A DNA stretch of 56,029 nucleotides from Alicyclobacillus sp. (GTDB lineage: Bacteria; Bacillota; Bacilli; Alicyclobacillales; Alicyclobacillaceae): contig JAIMAY010000019.1 in the NCBI GenBank assembly GCA_023511725.1, positions 1-56,029 on the forward strand, given 5' to 3'. A program made the translations under genes and the position numbers. Below the pieces are notes generated by a model. The model did not search any database. It was not told the DNA's origin and was given only the letters and a program-made list of their open reading frames with translations. Positions 33,285 to 42,313 of this stretch are shown here, piece after piece (position 1 is the first letter of the stretch; each line of letters begins with the position of its first letter).

Positions 33285-34127
33285 TCATCGGCTGCACGCG
33301 CACAGCGCGAGCCATCCGAACCACTCGATGGCTTCGCCCAGCGCGCCGTACAGGTCTCCGGTCATCCCGCCGAAGCGACGCCTCATCCACCCCGTAAAGC
33401 CGACGCTGCCGATCACGCCCCCGACCGCCAGCATCCCTGTGAAGGTGAGCACCCGGGCGTGCGCTGGGGATGGCGCCACCCACACGGCCAGTGCCAGCGC
33501 CAGCCCCGGCCACACCGCGCCGAGCAGGCACCACCCGGGGACCGCCCGCGCGAACGCCGCCCCGAGACCGCCGATCGGCCGGGCGTAGGGCGCAAGGCGC
33601 ATCGCCAGCACCATGGCCCAGCGGCTGGTGCCCAGCACCGCGCACGCTGCCGCCACCCGCCAGGCGACGCCTCCGCCCGCACCGGTACCGGAGAGCACCG
33701 CGGCGATGGCGCTCCACTTGCCGAGCAGCAGCAGGGCGCCGGCCGCCGCACCCACCGCGCCGACGCGGCTATCACGCATGACCGCCAGCGCCTCCGCCGC
33801 GGGTCTGCGGCTGGCCAGGCCGTCTGCCAGGTCCATCCAGCCGTCGACGTGCAGAGCGCCGGTCAGTGCAGTCAGGAGGGTGAGCACCACCGCCGCCGCG
33901 GGCCCCGCCGGGACGCGCAGTACGGCGGCCAGGAGGGCCGCACAGCCGCTCGCCACGAGACCGAGCAGCACGCCGATGAGCGGATAGAAGAAGGTGCTGC
34001 GGCGGATATCCTCGAGGTCAGGCGCAAGGCGTCGGGAGACAGGCAGGATGGTCAGGAACGAGATGGCACACGCCAGCCACACCCTGATCCGCGTCAACGC
34101 GTGAGCATCAGCCCTGCCCACAGCCAT
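33285..34127 (-). CDS. cobS: Adenosylcobinamide-GDP ribazoletransferase
   Basis: A 280-residue polytopic membrane enzyme. SFLTILPVSRRL, the FFYPLIGVLLG helix and LLTALTGALHVDGWMDLADGLASRRP (the acidic active-site region) are the CobS pattern, as is MRDSRVGAVG. It joins GDP-cobinamide and alpha-ribazole(-P). Starts are ambiguous: ATG 34127 and GTG 34121 both lie behind GGGGAGGGGG; a TTG at 34097 forms TTGA with the cbiB stop but has no ribosome site. Confidence 0.92.
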   Translation of the reverse strand: MAVGRADAHALTRIRVWLACAISFLTILPVSRRLAPDLEDIRRSTFFYPLIGVLLGLVASGCAALLAAVLRVPAGPAAAVVLTLLTALTGALHVDGWMDLADGLASRRPAAEALAVMRDSRVGAVGAAAGALLLLGKWSAIAAVLSGTGAGGGVAWRVAAACAVLGTSRWAMVLAMRLAPYARPIGGLGAAFARAVPGWCLLGAVWPGLALALAVWVAPSPAHARVLTFTGMLAVGGVIGSVGFTGWMRRRFGGMTGDLYGALGEAIEWFGWLALCACSR

Positions 34128-35143
34128 CCCCCTCCCCACACCGCGGCCACCAGTGCCGTCAAGCCACACGACGCATGGACCAGCCGCACCATGCGCACAA
34201 TGTCGTCCGCCTCCAGCGGCCGCTGCCCTTCCCCGAGTCGCGGGCGCAGCGACGGCACTCCGCCATAGGTGTTGAGGCCGCCGAGCGTCACACCCAGGGC
34301 GCCGGCCGCCGCCGCCTCCGCGAAGCCGCTGTTGGGACTGGGGTGCTTGCGCGCATCACGCCGCATGATGCGAAACGCTTGACGAGCGTTAAGCCCGCAC
34401 ACCCGCGCCGCGAGCGGCAGGATCAGCCAGCCCGTGAGCCGGGCCGGCAGGTAGTTCGCCGCGTCATCCAGACGCGCCGAGGCCCAGCCGAAGGCTCGGA
34501 ACCTGTCGTTGCGGTAGCCCACCATCGAGTCCAGCGTGTTGATGGCCCGGTACAGCAGAGCGCCTGGGGCACCGGCCACCAGGGCGAACAGGAGGGGTGA
34601 CACCACCGCATCGACGATGTTCTCGGCGAGCGTTTCCACCGCCGCCCTCACCACCTCGGGCTCCGACAGGGTGTCCGTGTCTCGCCCGACGATCCGCCCG
34701 ACAGCCCGCCGCCCAGCGTCGAGGCCGCAGCGCGAGATGGCCCGATATACGTCGCGGCCCGCCTCCACCAAACCGCGCCAGGCGATGGTGGTGGAGCTGA
34801 GCCACAGGGCCAACACAAAGTGCAGCCACGCCGCGCACAGGCCCGCCAACCACAGGATGGCCTCGCTCAGCACCAAGACGGTGGCGAGCACCGCCACGGC
34901 CATGCATGCACCCAGCACACGGCGCCGGGCATCGCCCAGCGCGGATATGTTCCAGCGGCGTTCCAGCGCGCTGATCATCCGCCCCACGAGGACCACGGGG
35001 TGTGGGAGGCGGGGCGGATCGCCCACACACAGGTCCACCCCCAGGGCGCCGAGCCCCAACACGGCGTGCGCCGCCCACAACGCCGGCCAAGGTGCCGGGC
35101 GGCCGCCGCCAGCCGCCCACACCTCGGCCAGCCACGCCGTCAT
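34094..35143 (-). CDS. cbiB: Adenosylcobinamide-phosphate synthase
   Basis: A 349-residue membrane protein of the CbiB (CobD in pseudomonads) family: DLCVGDPPRLPHPVVLVGRMI at the N-terminus, ENIVDAVVSPLLFALVAG, NTLDSMVGYRNDRF, and HPSPNSGFAEAAAAGALGV near the C-terminus. It attaches aminopropanol phosphate to cobyric acid. The ATG at 35143 overlaps the cobU stop as ATGA, and its own end overlaps the cobS start region. Confidence 0.95.
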   Translation of the reverse strand: MTAWLAEVWAAGGGRPAPWPALWAAHAVLGLGALGVDLCVGDPPRLPHPVVLVGRMISALERRWNISALGDARRRVLGACMAVAVLATVLVLSEAILWLAGLCAAWLHFVLALWLSSTTIAWRGLVEAGRDVYRAISRCGLDAGRRAVGRIVGRDTDTLSEPEVVRAAVETLAENIVDAVVSPLLFALVAGAPGALLYRAINTLDSMVGYRNDRFRAFGWASARLDDAANYLPARLTGWLILPLAARVCGLNARQAFRIMRRDARKHPSPNSGFAEAAAAGALGVTLGGLNTYGGVPSLRPRLGEGQRPLEADDIVRMVRLVHASCGLTALVAAVWGGGWLWAGLMLTR

Positions 35144-35700
35144 CCGCCGTCCTCCTCGGCCCAAGCCGCCTGCAGCCGGCGCAGTTCCACGGGGATGCCC
35201 GCACAGACCCAGTAGACCTCGTCGACCACCCGCGCCACAGCCTGATTCAGCATCCCGAGCATATCGCGGTACAGGCGCACCTCCGGCGATGCCGGCACGA
35301 TGCCCTGGCCCACCTCGTTGCTGACGATCACGATGGCGTGCGCCGCACGCCGCACCGCCTCGCACAGGGCATCGGCCCGGCGGCGCAGGTGGTCCTCCTC
35401 TGCAGATTCCAGCCACATCCAGTTGTTGAGCAGAAGCGACAGGCAGTCGACGACCACCACCTGCGGCGGCGCGGCTTCCAGCCACGGCGCCACGTCCAGC
35501 GGCACCTCCGCCGTCTGCCACGTGGCCGGGCGAGCGACACGGTGGCGCTGGATCCGCGCGGCCATCTCCTCATCCGAGGGTTGCGCCGTCGCCACATACG
35601 TGACGGGCCAGCCTGTCTCCGCCGCCCAGCGCTCCGCCAACCGCTCGGCCGCAGCCGTCTTGCCGCTACGCGCACCGCCAATCACGAGCGCTTTGCGCAT
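35140..35700 (-). CDS. cobU: Adenosylcobinamide kinase / guanylyltransferase
   Basis: A 186-residue bifunctional CobU. The P-loop GGARSGKT is at residues 7-14, VTYVATAQPSDEEM follows, HR in IQRHRVARPATWQT includes the GMP-accepting His, and VVDCLSLLLNNWM and SNEVGQGIVP complete the family pattern. The start at 35700 follows GGAGGAGG. Its 5' end overlaps the ATPase gene by 19 bp. Confidence 0.95.
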   Translation of the reverse strand: MRKALVIGGARSGKTAAAERLAERWAAETGWPVTYVATAQPSDEEMAARIQRHRVARPATWQTAEVPLDVAPWLEAAPPQVVVVDCLSLLLNNWMWLESAEEDHLRRRADALCEAVRRAAHAIVIVSNEVGQGIVPASPEVRLYRDMLGMLNQAVARVVDEVYWVCAGIPVELRRLQAAWAEEDGG

Positions 35701-36509
35701 GCGGGCACAACCTCCTCCACCTCCCGCGGCGGGTGGCTGCCGGCGCCGTCCACCGTCTCCGGCCAACTCAGCCGGAGGTGGCCGGTGTGCGGATCCGGAA
35801 ATACCTGCACGCTGAGGCCAAACACCGCCTCCACCGCCTCCGGCGTGAGCACCGCCTGGGGTTTCCCCGCCTGGTACACCCGCCCGTTTCGCAGCAGCAC
35901 CAACTCATCACAGAACGCGGCCGCCAGTTCCAGGTGATGAATCGCCATCACGACGAGTCGACCCTCGCTGGCAAGCCCGCGCACAATCTGCAGGATCTCC
36001 CACTGATAGTGCAGGTCCAGGTTGGAGATGGGTTCATCGAGCAGCAGTACACCGCTCTCCTGGGCCAGGCAACGCGCGATGGCCGCCCGCTGACGCTGGC
36101 CGCCGGAGAGGTACTTTATGGGGTTGTGGGCGAGATCGGCCAGCTCCAGGCGGGACAAAGCCTGATCCACCGCGGCTCGGTCAGCCCTCGACAGCGCTCC
36201 GATGCGCGGCCGATGCGCATACCGCCCCATCTCGACGAATTCGCGCACCGTGAACGGGATGTCGTCCGGAAGCTGCTGCGGAAGGTAGCTGACATGGCGC
36301 GCACGCTGGCGCGGCGACAGCTGGTGGACGCTAAGCCCCGAAACCCGGACCTCGCCGCTCGTGGGCGACCAGATCCCGGCCAGCACGCGCAGCAGCGTGG
36401 ACTTGCCGGCGCCGTTGGGGCCCACCAAACCCACCAGGCGCCCTGCCGGCCACGTCTGCGTCACGTCGTGAAGGATACCTCGAAACGATACGCCCGCCGC
36501 TTCGAGCAT
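35682..36509 (-). CDS. btuD: Vitamin B12/corrinoid ABC transporter ATP-binding protein
   Basis: A 275-residue FecCD/BtuCD-type ATPase. Walker A GPNGAGKST, Q-loop SYLPQQLPDD, signature LSGGQRQRAAIA, Walker B VLLLDEPISNLD and the switch His in MAIHHLELA are all intact. It energises the permease encoded 7 bp upstream. Substrate assigned as corrinoid because of the riboswitch and Cob neighbours; heme or siderophore ATPases look alike. Confidence 0.92.
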   Translation of the reverse strand: MLEAAGVSFRGILHDVTQTWPAGRLVGLVGPNGAGKSTLLRVLAGIWSPTSGEVRVSGLSVHQLSPRQRARHVSYLPQQLPDDIPFTVREFVEMGRYAHRPRIGALSRADRAAVDQALSRLELADLAHNPIKYLSGGQRQRAAIARCLAQESGVLLLDEPISNLDLHYQWEILQIVRGLASEGRLVVMAIHHLELAAAFCDELVLLRNGRVYQAGKPQAVLTPEAVEAVFGLSVQVFPDPHTGHLRLSWPETVDGAGSHPPREVEEVVPACAKRS

Positions 36510-36516
36510 GCTGGGA

Positions 36517-37530
36517 TCACCCCCACGCGCCGCGCGCGTACTGGCGGCGCAGAAGATACAGGAAAAATGGTGCGCCGAGGCACGAGGTGACGATGCCGAT
36601 GTTCAGTTCCACCGGTGACAGCGCCATGCGCGCAATCACGTCCGACAGCGTCAGCAACACCGCGCCGCCGAGTGCGCAGACGGGGATCAGGACGCGGTGC
36701 GCGGCGCCGAACCACAGCCGCAGGAGGTGCGGTACAATCAGTCCCACAAAGCCTATGACGCCACTGATGCTGACGCACGCCCCCACCACCAGCGCGCTGA
36801 CCAGCATCGCCACACGCCTTACGCGCTCGAGGTGTACGCCGACGCCCTCCGCCTGCTCCTCGCCGATGGAAATGATGTCGAGGGCGGGCGCCATCGCGAT
36901 GAACACCACCAGACCCACCAGCACCGCGCTCCCCGCCACCGCCACATGCACCCACGTGATGCCGTCGAGACCGCCCATCAGCCAGAACATCATCTGCGCC
37001 ATCGTTTGGAACGGCACCAGCGATAGCAACAGCGTGACGATGGCGCTGCACAGCGAACTCACCGCAACCCCGGACAGGAGCAGGCTGTGGACCGCGGTAC
37101 GGCCACCGATGGAACCCAGCCGGTACACCGCCAGCACCGCCGCCAAACCCAGGGCGAAAGCGCACAGCGGAGGCAGCCACGGGCTCACGGCGCCGAGCCC
37201 CAGGCTGATGGCCAGCACCGCCCCCAGCGCGCCGCCGCTGGACACGCCGATGATGCCTGGATCAGCCATGGAGTTGCGAAACACCGCCTGCAGCACGCAG
37301 CCGCTCACGGCGAGACCGGCCCCCACGAGGATGGCGGCGCACAGCCGCGGCCAGCGGATGGCCCCCATCACCACCGCGTCGGCATCGCGGCTGCCGTGCA
37401 GGTACGCCCACGTCTGGGAACCAATCTGACGGATGGGAATGCTGACCGGCCCCCAGCTGATCTCAACCCAAGCGGCGATACATAACAGAAGGAAGAGCCC
37501 AATCAGGCCCGTCCGGCGCCTGCGGCTCAT
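36517..37530 (-). CDS. btuC: Vitamin B12/corrinoid ABC transporter permease
   Basis: A 337-residue FecCD-family permease with about ten hydrophobic helices. RWPRLCAAILVGAGLAVSGCVLQAVFRNSMADPGIIG is the conserved family region and GFVGLIVPHLLRLWFG the cytoplasmic loop contacting the ATPase. ATG at 37530 overlaps the btuF stop as ATGA. Confidence 0.93.
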   Translation of the reverse strand: MSRRRRTGLIGLFLLLCIAAWVEISWGPVSIPIRQIGSQTWAYLHGSRDADAVVMGAIRWPRLCAAILVGAGLAVSGCVLQAVFRNSMADPGIIGVSSGGALGAVLAISLGLGAVSPWLPPLCAFALGLAAVLAVYRLGSIGGRTAVHSLLLSGVAVSSLCSAIVTLLLSLVPFQTMAQMMFWLMGGLDGITWVHVAVAGSAVLVGLVVFIAMAPALDIISIGEEQAEGVGVHLERVRRVAMLVSALVVGACVSISGVIGFVGLIVPHLLRLWFGAAHRVLIPVCALGGAVLLTLSDVIARMALSPVELNIGIVTSCLGAPFFLYLLRRQYARGAWG

Positions 37531-38495
37531 TGCGGCAGCTTCACATCCGGGTACAGGACGTGCGCCACGTCCTCCACCCCTTTATAGACATACTGGCTGA
37601 CGCTCGTCAGATCCGCGGCAGGAATCTCGTACACGCGATGGTTCTTCACCGCGTTGATGGTCTGGTACTTCGGATCATGCAGCAGCTTATCCTTGAAGCC
37701 CGTGTCATCAGCCGCCACGATGATCACATCCGGGTTCATCTTCACGACCTGCTCCGGCGTGACCTGCTGCCAACCCTGCAGATTGCCGGCGGCGTTCACA
37801 CCGCCCGCGTCGACGATCACGTCATTCACCGTCGTCCCACTGCCCGCGACGTACCCGTAGGAGCTGTAGTTGAGCACGGTCGGATGGGGCTTGTCCTTGA
37901 CCGCCGCCTCGATAGCGCTGAGCTTCTGCTCAAGGTCCTGGACCATCTGCTGAGCCTTCTGGGGCTCGCCGACGAGCTCACCGACAACTTCAATGTTCTG
38001 CTCGATGGTCTTGATGGACGTGAAGTCGGCGAACTCGTACGTGGGGATGCCCGCCTGCTCCACCTGCTGCACCACGCCGGGCTTGGTGTACGTGGCCAAC
38101 AGCACCAGGTCCGGGTGTTGCGCGATGATAGCCTCCGCATTGGCATCCTTCATGGCTGGGATACCCTGGGCGAACGAGACAATGTTGGACTGCGTGGGAT
38201 CTGTGGCGTACTGCGTGACGAGGACAATGTCGTTCTTGGGCACGAGCCCGGACAGGATCTCATCCGTACCGAGTGTACCGGAGGCAATGCGCTCCGGCTT
38301 CTTGGCGATGGTGACCTTGTGCCCCGCCTGATCCGTCACGGTCAGCGGGAACGTCACGGCCGTCGCCTGTCCCCCGCTTGCACCGCCAGCCGACGCGTTC
38401 TGCGCGGTGTTGTTGGCACCGCCGGTGGCACCGCAACCCGCCGCCGCCATGACCGCGGCCAGCGTCAACAGCATGACACCCGCACGAGCTTTCAT
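37527..38495 (-). CDS. btuF: Corrinoid-binding lipoprotein of the ABC transporter
   Basis: A 322-residue substrate-binding protein with a lipoprotein signal (MKARAGVMLLTLAAVMAAAGCG; lipobox AAGC), a Gly/Ala/Asn spacer, and a Fe/B12 periplasmic-binding domain (PERIASGTLGTDEILSGLVP ... HPDLVLLATY ... MNPDVIIVAADD). The start at 38495 follows AAGGGGG. First gene under the cobalamin riboswitch. Confidence 0.92.
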   Translation of the reverse strand: MKARAGVMLLTLAAVMAAAGCGATGGANNTAQNASAGGASGGQATAVTFPLTVTDQAGHKVTIAKKPERIASGTLGTDEILSGLVPKNDIVLVTQYATDPTQSNIVSFAQGIPAMKDANAEAIIAQHPDLVLLATYTKPGVVQQVEQAGIPTYEFADFTSIKTIEQNIEVVGELVGEPQKAQQMVQDLEQKLSAIEAAVKDKPHPTVLNYSSYGYVAGSGTTVNDVIVDAGGVNAAGNLQGWQQVTPEQVVKMNPDVIIVAADDTGFKDKLLHDPKYQTINAVKNHRVYEIPAADLTSVSQYVYKGVEDVAHVLYPDVKLPQ

Positions 38496-38717
38496 CGAGT
38501 GCAACCCCCTTGTCCGCATGCGACCATGCATCTCATCAAAATCTCGTAAAAGCGGACGTGTGGCAGCTTGCATCGACCACGGGGATGGCGAGAAGCTTCA
38601 GCGCCGCAGGACGACGGCGCGCGGTGGGAAAAAGAGGAATACATGTCGCAGAAGGTCGGGGATGGGATGTGCGGTTGCACGGGTAGAACCCGGCCGTCCG
38701 CGAAAACCTCTCCTCGG

Positions 38718-38925
38718 AAGCTTTCGCGCATCCCTCCGGGCAGGTCTCCTGGCTCTCAGCACGGGTCCCCGGCGCCTTCCCAGCGGGCGGCCCGCGGCGC
38801 ATCGCCGCAAACCGCACCCCCAGTGACACCGGCCCATCGCACGCTGATCACAGTGGCGGGACCGCATCGGATTTTCACCGATTTCCCTATTCTCTCTCGC
38901 GAATTGCGCGAGAGCACCCGGAAGG
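38718..38925 (-). ncRNA. Cobalamin riboswitch
   Basis: On the minus strand the conserved elements appear in order: GGGAAATCGGTGAAAATCCG, GCGGTCCCGCCACTGTGA, the GTCACTGGG segment, CTGGGAAGGCGC, and the B12 box AGCCAGGAGACCTGCC (about 38754-38739). An upstream 9-bp stem GCTCTCGCG/CGCGAGAGA-like helix starts the structure. About 220 nt of leader separate it from btuF and should hold the expression platform. It senses adenosylcobalamin and represses the btu-cob operon when B12 is plentiful (family knowledge). Confidence 0.97.
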
Positions 38926-38949
38926 TCGATGTGCTGATTGTCCACTCCC

Positions 38950-38978
38950 ATGGTATGGTCCCCGGGCTTGAATGTCAA
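38950..38978 (-). promoter_or_regulatory. Promoter of the btuFCD-cob operon
   Basis: Minus strand: -35 TTGACA (38978-38973), 17-bp spacer, -10 TACCAT (38955-38950), about 25 bp before the start of the riboswitch. Divergent from the PBP promoter 14 bp away. Confidence 0.75.
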
Positions 38979-38991
38979 TCGCCGCTAAAAT

Positions 38992-39020
38992 TTGATGCGA
39001 CAGGCTCCGCGCATTACGAT
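38992..39020 (+). promoter_or_regulatory. Promoter of the penicillin-binding protein gene
   Basis: -35 TTGATG (38992-38997), 17-bp spacer, -10 TACGAT (39015-39020), 44 bp before the PBP start. The -35 boxes of the two divergent promoters are only 13 bp apart. Confidence 0.6.
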
Positions 39021-39063
39021 ACACTTGTTGTGAAAGGATTGTTTTGAACTTACTGCAAGGAAT

Positions 39064-41115
39064 ATGGGGGAATTAGATGTGAGAGGCTGGGCGGCGCTCG
39101 CCCTCAGCGGTGTGCTGACCGCTTCCCTGGTCACAGGATGCGGCCACCAACCGGGGCCCTACGACGTACTCGAACAGTACCTGACGGATTGGTCCCACGG
39201 CGACTTTCGTGGCATGTACGCCCTGCTGTCGACGCAGGCACAAAAACAGATCTCCCAAGCCGACTTTGTCACGCGGTATAAATCCATCGAATCCGGCATC
39301 GAGACGCAGTCCCTCACCACCGATTTGTCTCCGTCGAATCAACCCAACGTAAGCGGGAACGCTGCAAGCGTCACCTTTCGCGTCACGTGGAAAACAGCCC
39401 TCACCGAGCCGTTCACGGAAACCTACACCGCACGACTCGTGAAGGACCCCAACGGGTGGCGCATCGATTGGCATCCAGATCTGATCTTCCCCCAGCTGAA
39501 ACCCGGGTGGAAGGTGCGGGCCGAGACACTCCCACCCATTCGTGGGTCTATCATCAGCGCCGACGGAAAGGTGCTCGCGGGAAATGCCCCGGGTAAGGTC
39601 ATCGGCTTGGTTCCGCGCAAGATGACGGACTCGTCCGCAAAAGCGCTCGCTGAGGTCCTGAATCTGTCTGAGACCGACATTCAAAAGCTACTCCATCAGT
39701 CCTGGGTCACGCCGGATGTCTTTGTCCCTGTGAAGACGGTGCCTGAACAAACCGAACAAACACTGGAGAGGAAGTTGCTGCGCATTCCGGGTGTACTGAT
39801 TGAGGACAGTCCCACGCCAGTTCGCGTGTATCCTGAAGCCGCGCTGGCGGCCCACGTCATCGGATATCTTGGCCCCATCACGGCCGAGGAATTGACACAG
39901 CAGCGGAAAGCGGAGGGGTATACGTCCACGGACGTGATCGGACAGACGGGGCTGGAAGCGGCGTTGGACCTTCAATTGCGGGGTCAGCGGGGTGGGAAGA
40001 TATGGTTGCTGGATGAGCGGGGACAAGAGCAGGTCTTGATCGCCCAGCGCGAGCCCAAGGCGGGTGCTGATGTCACGGTCACGTTGAACAGCGAGGTCCA
40101 GGAGGCGTTGGCCAACGCATTGAAGGGACATGTGGGTTCGGCGGTTGCGTTGGACCCCGCAACCGGGGCGGTACTCGGGATCGCGAGTTCTCCGGAGTTT
40201 GATCCCAACGCATTGACCGAAGGTCTCTCATCCAGCGCCTGGCAATCCCTGCTGTCGGATCCCCAGAGCCCGTTGGTCAACCGTGCGCTCTCGGCCATCC
40301 CACCAGGTTCCACCCTCAAACCACTGGTGGCTGCCATTGGCCTGACCGACCACGCGCTGACCCCGTCAACGACGTTCGCCAGCGATGCGGAGCACTGGCA
40401 AAAAGACAGTTCGTGGGGCAATTACTTTGTCACCCGTGAACCGCACCCGGCCGGTACCGTGGACCTGCTCCATGCGCTGGTATGGTCGGACAACGTGTAC
40501 TTCGCGCAGGCGGGGCTGGCGATTGGAGCACAGTCCTTGGTGCAGGGTCTTGAACAGATGGGTTTTGACAAACCGCTCTCGTTCCCACTGGCCGTCGCGA
40601 AAGCACAGATCAGCAACAACGGTTCTATCCAGAACGACATTCAGCTCGCAGACACATCGTACGGGCAAGGCCAGGTGCTGGTCAGCCCGCTGCAACTTGC
40701 GTCGATGTACACGGCGTTTTTACACCAGGGGGACATCCTGTTGCCATACCTGGTGAGCAAGGTGACCACGGCATCCGGTGCCACCGTGAAGCAGCAGCCC
40801 ACGGGTGTGGTTCTGCACACGGGTCTATCCAGCGACGCCATCCAGGTGTTGAAGACCGACCTGCGGCAGGTGGTGGCGGATCCAACCGGCACCGCGCATG
40901 GCATCGCCGACCTTCCCGGCTGGACCATCTCCGGGAAGACCGGTACGGCAGAGAGCAATGGACAGGATTGGGGATGGTTCATCTCGTGGGGAACACCCGC
41001 CGGCCACAGCTCGCCCACCATCTTGGTGGCGATGGCCTTGGCGAACACGCAGGACCTGGGGGGAAGTCGTTTCACAGTCCAACAGGTTCGCAAGGTCTAT
41101 GCGGCGTTGAGATAG
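39064..41115 (+). CDS. Class B penicillin-binding protein lipoprotein (PBP3/MecA type)
   Basis: 683 residues. A lipoprotein signal ends at VTGCG; residues ~32-145 are a MecA_N/NTF2-like domain; the PBP dimerisation domain follows (IRGSIISADGKVLA). The transpeptidase domain carries Ser416-x-x-Lys419 (PPGSTLKP), Ser475-Asp-Asn477 and Lys625-Thr-Gly. It cross-links peptidoglycan at the outer membrane face of the cell membrane and may be beta-lactam tolerant like related PBP3/PBP2a proteins (inference). The ATG at 39064 has AAGGA only two bases away; the GTG at 39079 after GGGGGA is an equally good start. Confidence 0.93.
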   Translation: MGELDVRGWAALALSGVLTASLVTGCGHQPGPYDVLEQYLTDWSHGDFRGMYALLSTQAQKQISQADFVTRYKSIESGIETQSLTTDLSPSNQPNVSGNAASVTFRVTWKTALTEPFTETYTARLVKDPNGWRIDWHPDLIFPQLKPGWKVRAETLPPIRGSIISADGKVLAGNAPGKVIGLVPRKMTDSSAKALAEVLNLSETDIQKLLHQSWVTPDVFVPVKTVPEQTEQTLERKLLRIPGVLIEDSPTPVRVYPEAALAAHVIGYLGPITAEELTQQRKAEGYTSTDVIGQTGLEAALDLQLRGQRGGKIWLLDERGQEQVLIAQREPKAGADVTVTLNSEVQEALANALKGHVGSAVALDPATGAVLGIASSPEFDPNALTEGLSSSAWQSLLSDPQSPLVNRALSAIPPGSTLKPLVAAIGLTDHALTPSTTFASDAEHWQKDSSWGNYFVTREPHPAGTVDLLHALVWSDNVYFAQAGLAIGAQSLVQGLEQMGFDKPLSFPLAVAKAQISNNGSIQNDIQLADTSYGQGQVLVSPLQLASMYTAFLHQGDILLPYLVSKVTTASGATVKQQPTGVVLHTGLSSDAIQVLKTDLRQVVADPTGTAHGIADLPGWTISGKTGTAESNGQDWGWFISWGTPAGHSSPTILVAMALANTQDLGGSRFTVQQVRKVYAALR

Positions 41116-41118
41116 CGC

Positions 41119-41156
41119 ATGGGCCAACCGATCACGGCACCCATCGGTTGGCCCAC
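41119..41156. terminator. Hairpin between convergent PBP and hxlR-type genes
   Basis: GGGCCAACCGAT (41121-41132) with ATCGGTTGGCCC (41143-41154), 12-bp perfect stem, 10-nt loop, partly within the 3' coding end of the HxlR-type gene. No clear U-tract on either strand. Confidence 0.6.
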
Positions 41157-41437
41157 TCCTGCAGCGCGTCCATCACGGGTTCCAGCGCCCTCCCTTTCTC
41201 CGTGAGCTCGTACTCAATCCGCACCGGCGTCTCCGGATAGACGTGCCGAACCAGGATGCCCGCCGCCTCCAGTTCCTTGAACCGCTCGGCAAGCATCCTG
41301 TCACTCATGTTCGGGATCATTTCCGAGATATCCTTGAACCGCTTCGGCCCGCTGAGCAGGGCGCGGATGATCAGGCCGGTCCAGCGCTTGCCCAGCAGCT
41401 CGAAGGCGGCTTCGAACTTTGGACACATCTGTTCCAT
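41132..41437 (-). CDS. HxlR-family transcriptional regulator
   Basis: A 101-residue winged-helix protein of the HxlR/YodB/HypR group: CPKFEAAFELLGKRWTGLIIRALLSGPKRFKDI, then SDRMLAERFKELEAAGILVRHVYPETPVRIEYELTEKG. A conserved Cys lies near the N-terminus (MEQMCPKF), where YodB-type proteins sense electrophiles and quinones. The ATG at 41437 follows GGGAG; another in-frame ATG at 41461 lacks a site. Divergent from a quinone-reductase gene with two dyads between, so it likely represses that gene. Confidence 0.9.
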   Translation of the reverse strand: MEQMCPKFEAAFELLGKRWTGLIIRALLSGPKRFKDISEMIPNMSDRMLAERFKELEAAGILVRHVYPETPVRIEYELTEKGRALEPVMDALQEWANRWVP

Positions 41438-41469
41438 GGCGCACACGCTCCCACATCCCATGTTATCAC

Positions 41470-41567
41470 AGTTACTTGAACATCGTAAGCAACTGCGGCA
41501 GAGCTCCCCGCAAAGGATGTCTACATTTCAATAGCAACTTGACAATGATAAGTTACTGTGTAATAGC
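41470..41567 (+). promoter_or_regulatory. wrbA promoter with two HxlR-type operators
   Basis: Dyad 1: AGTTACTT-N9-AAGCAACT (41470-41494). Dyad 2: AACTT-N9-AAGTT (41536-41554). Both have arms separated by exactly nine bases. Dyad 2 covers the -35 TTGACA (41539-41544) of a plus-strand promoter with -10 TAATAG at 41561-41566. The layout fits repression of both divergent genes by the HxlR protein. Confidence 0.65.
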
Positions 41568-41642
41568 TTCGCATGGGCGGCCCAAGCGGCGCACACAATC
41601 AGCATGGGACCAAGCATAGGCTCACCGGAGGAGGCAGAAAAG

Positions 41643-42281
41643 ATGTCCCAAGTGAAGCTGGCCATCGTGTACTACAGCATGACCGGCACCAACTATAAGA
41701 TGGCTCAAATTGCTAAGAAAGCCGCGGAGGCGGCCGGTGCGGAGGTTCGCGTGCGGCGTGTGCAGGAGTTGGCGCCGGAGGAAGTGATCCAGGGTGTCGA
41801 ACCGTGGAAGAAACATGTGGAGGAAACGCAGCACGTCGCCGTGGCGCAGCCGGAAGACCTGGACTGGGCGGACGCCATTTTGTTTAGCATGCCGACGCGG
41901 TTCGGCAACGTGCCCTCGCAGATCAAGCAGTTCGTCGACATCATGGGCCCACTGTGGGCACAGGGCAAGCTGGCCAACAAATGCGTCAGCGCGATGACCA
42001 GCGCACAGAACCCGCACGGTGGCCAGGAACAAACGATTCTGCAGTTGTACACGTCGATGTACCACTGGGGCGCTATTGTGGTGGCGCCGGGATACACGGA
42101 CCAGGCGCTGTTCGCCGCCGGTGGCAACCCCTATGGCACAAGCGTTACAACACGCGAAGATGGCACCATCACGCCGGAGGAGCAGGAGGCCATCCGCGTG
42201 CAGACGCGGCGTCTGCTGCAGGTTGCTCAGTGGCTGAAGACAGGCCAGCAAGCCTCGCAGCCGGTGGGTACCGCGCGCTGA
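41643..42281 (+). CDS. wrbA: NAD(P)H:quinone oxidoreductase, WrbA family
   Basis: A 212-residue flavodoxin-like protein. KLAIVYYSMTGTNYKMAQ binds the FMN phosphate, ADAILFSMPTRFGNVPSQIKQFVD and AMTSAQNPHGGQEQTI are WrbA-specific, as is APGYTD. It reduces quinones by two electrons and protects against quinone stress. The start at 41643 follows GGAGG by 8 bases. A strong terminator follows at 42288. Confidence 0.93.
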   Translation: MSQVKLAIVYYSMTGTNYKMAQIAKKAAEAAGAEVRVRRVQELAPEEVIQGVEPWKKHVEETQHVAVAQPEDLDWADAILFSMPTRFGNVPSQIKQFVDIMGPLWAQGKLANKCVSAMTSAQNPHGGQEQTILQLYTSMYHWGAIVVAPGYTDQALFAAGGNPYGTSVTTREDGTITPEEQEAIRVQTRRLLQVAQWLKTGQQASQPVGTAR

Positions 42282-42287
42282 TCCACG

Positions 42288-42313
42288 AGCCCTCCCCATG
42301 GGGAGGGCTTTTT
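42288..42313 (+). terminator. Intrinsic terminator of wrbA
   Basis: AGCCCTCCCC / GGGGAGGGCT, 10-bp perfect stem with a 2-nt apparent loop, followed by TTTTT (42309-42313). It also touches the stop of the convergent SDR gene. Confidence 0.9.
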
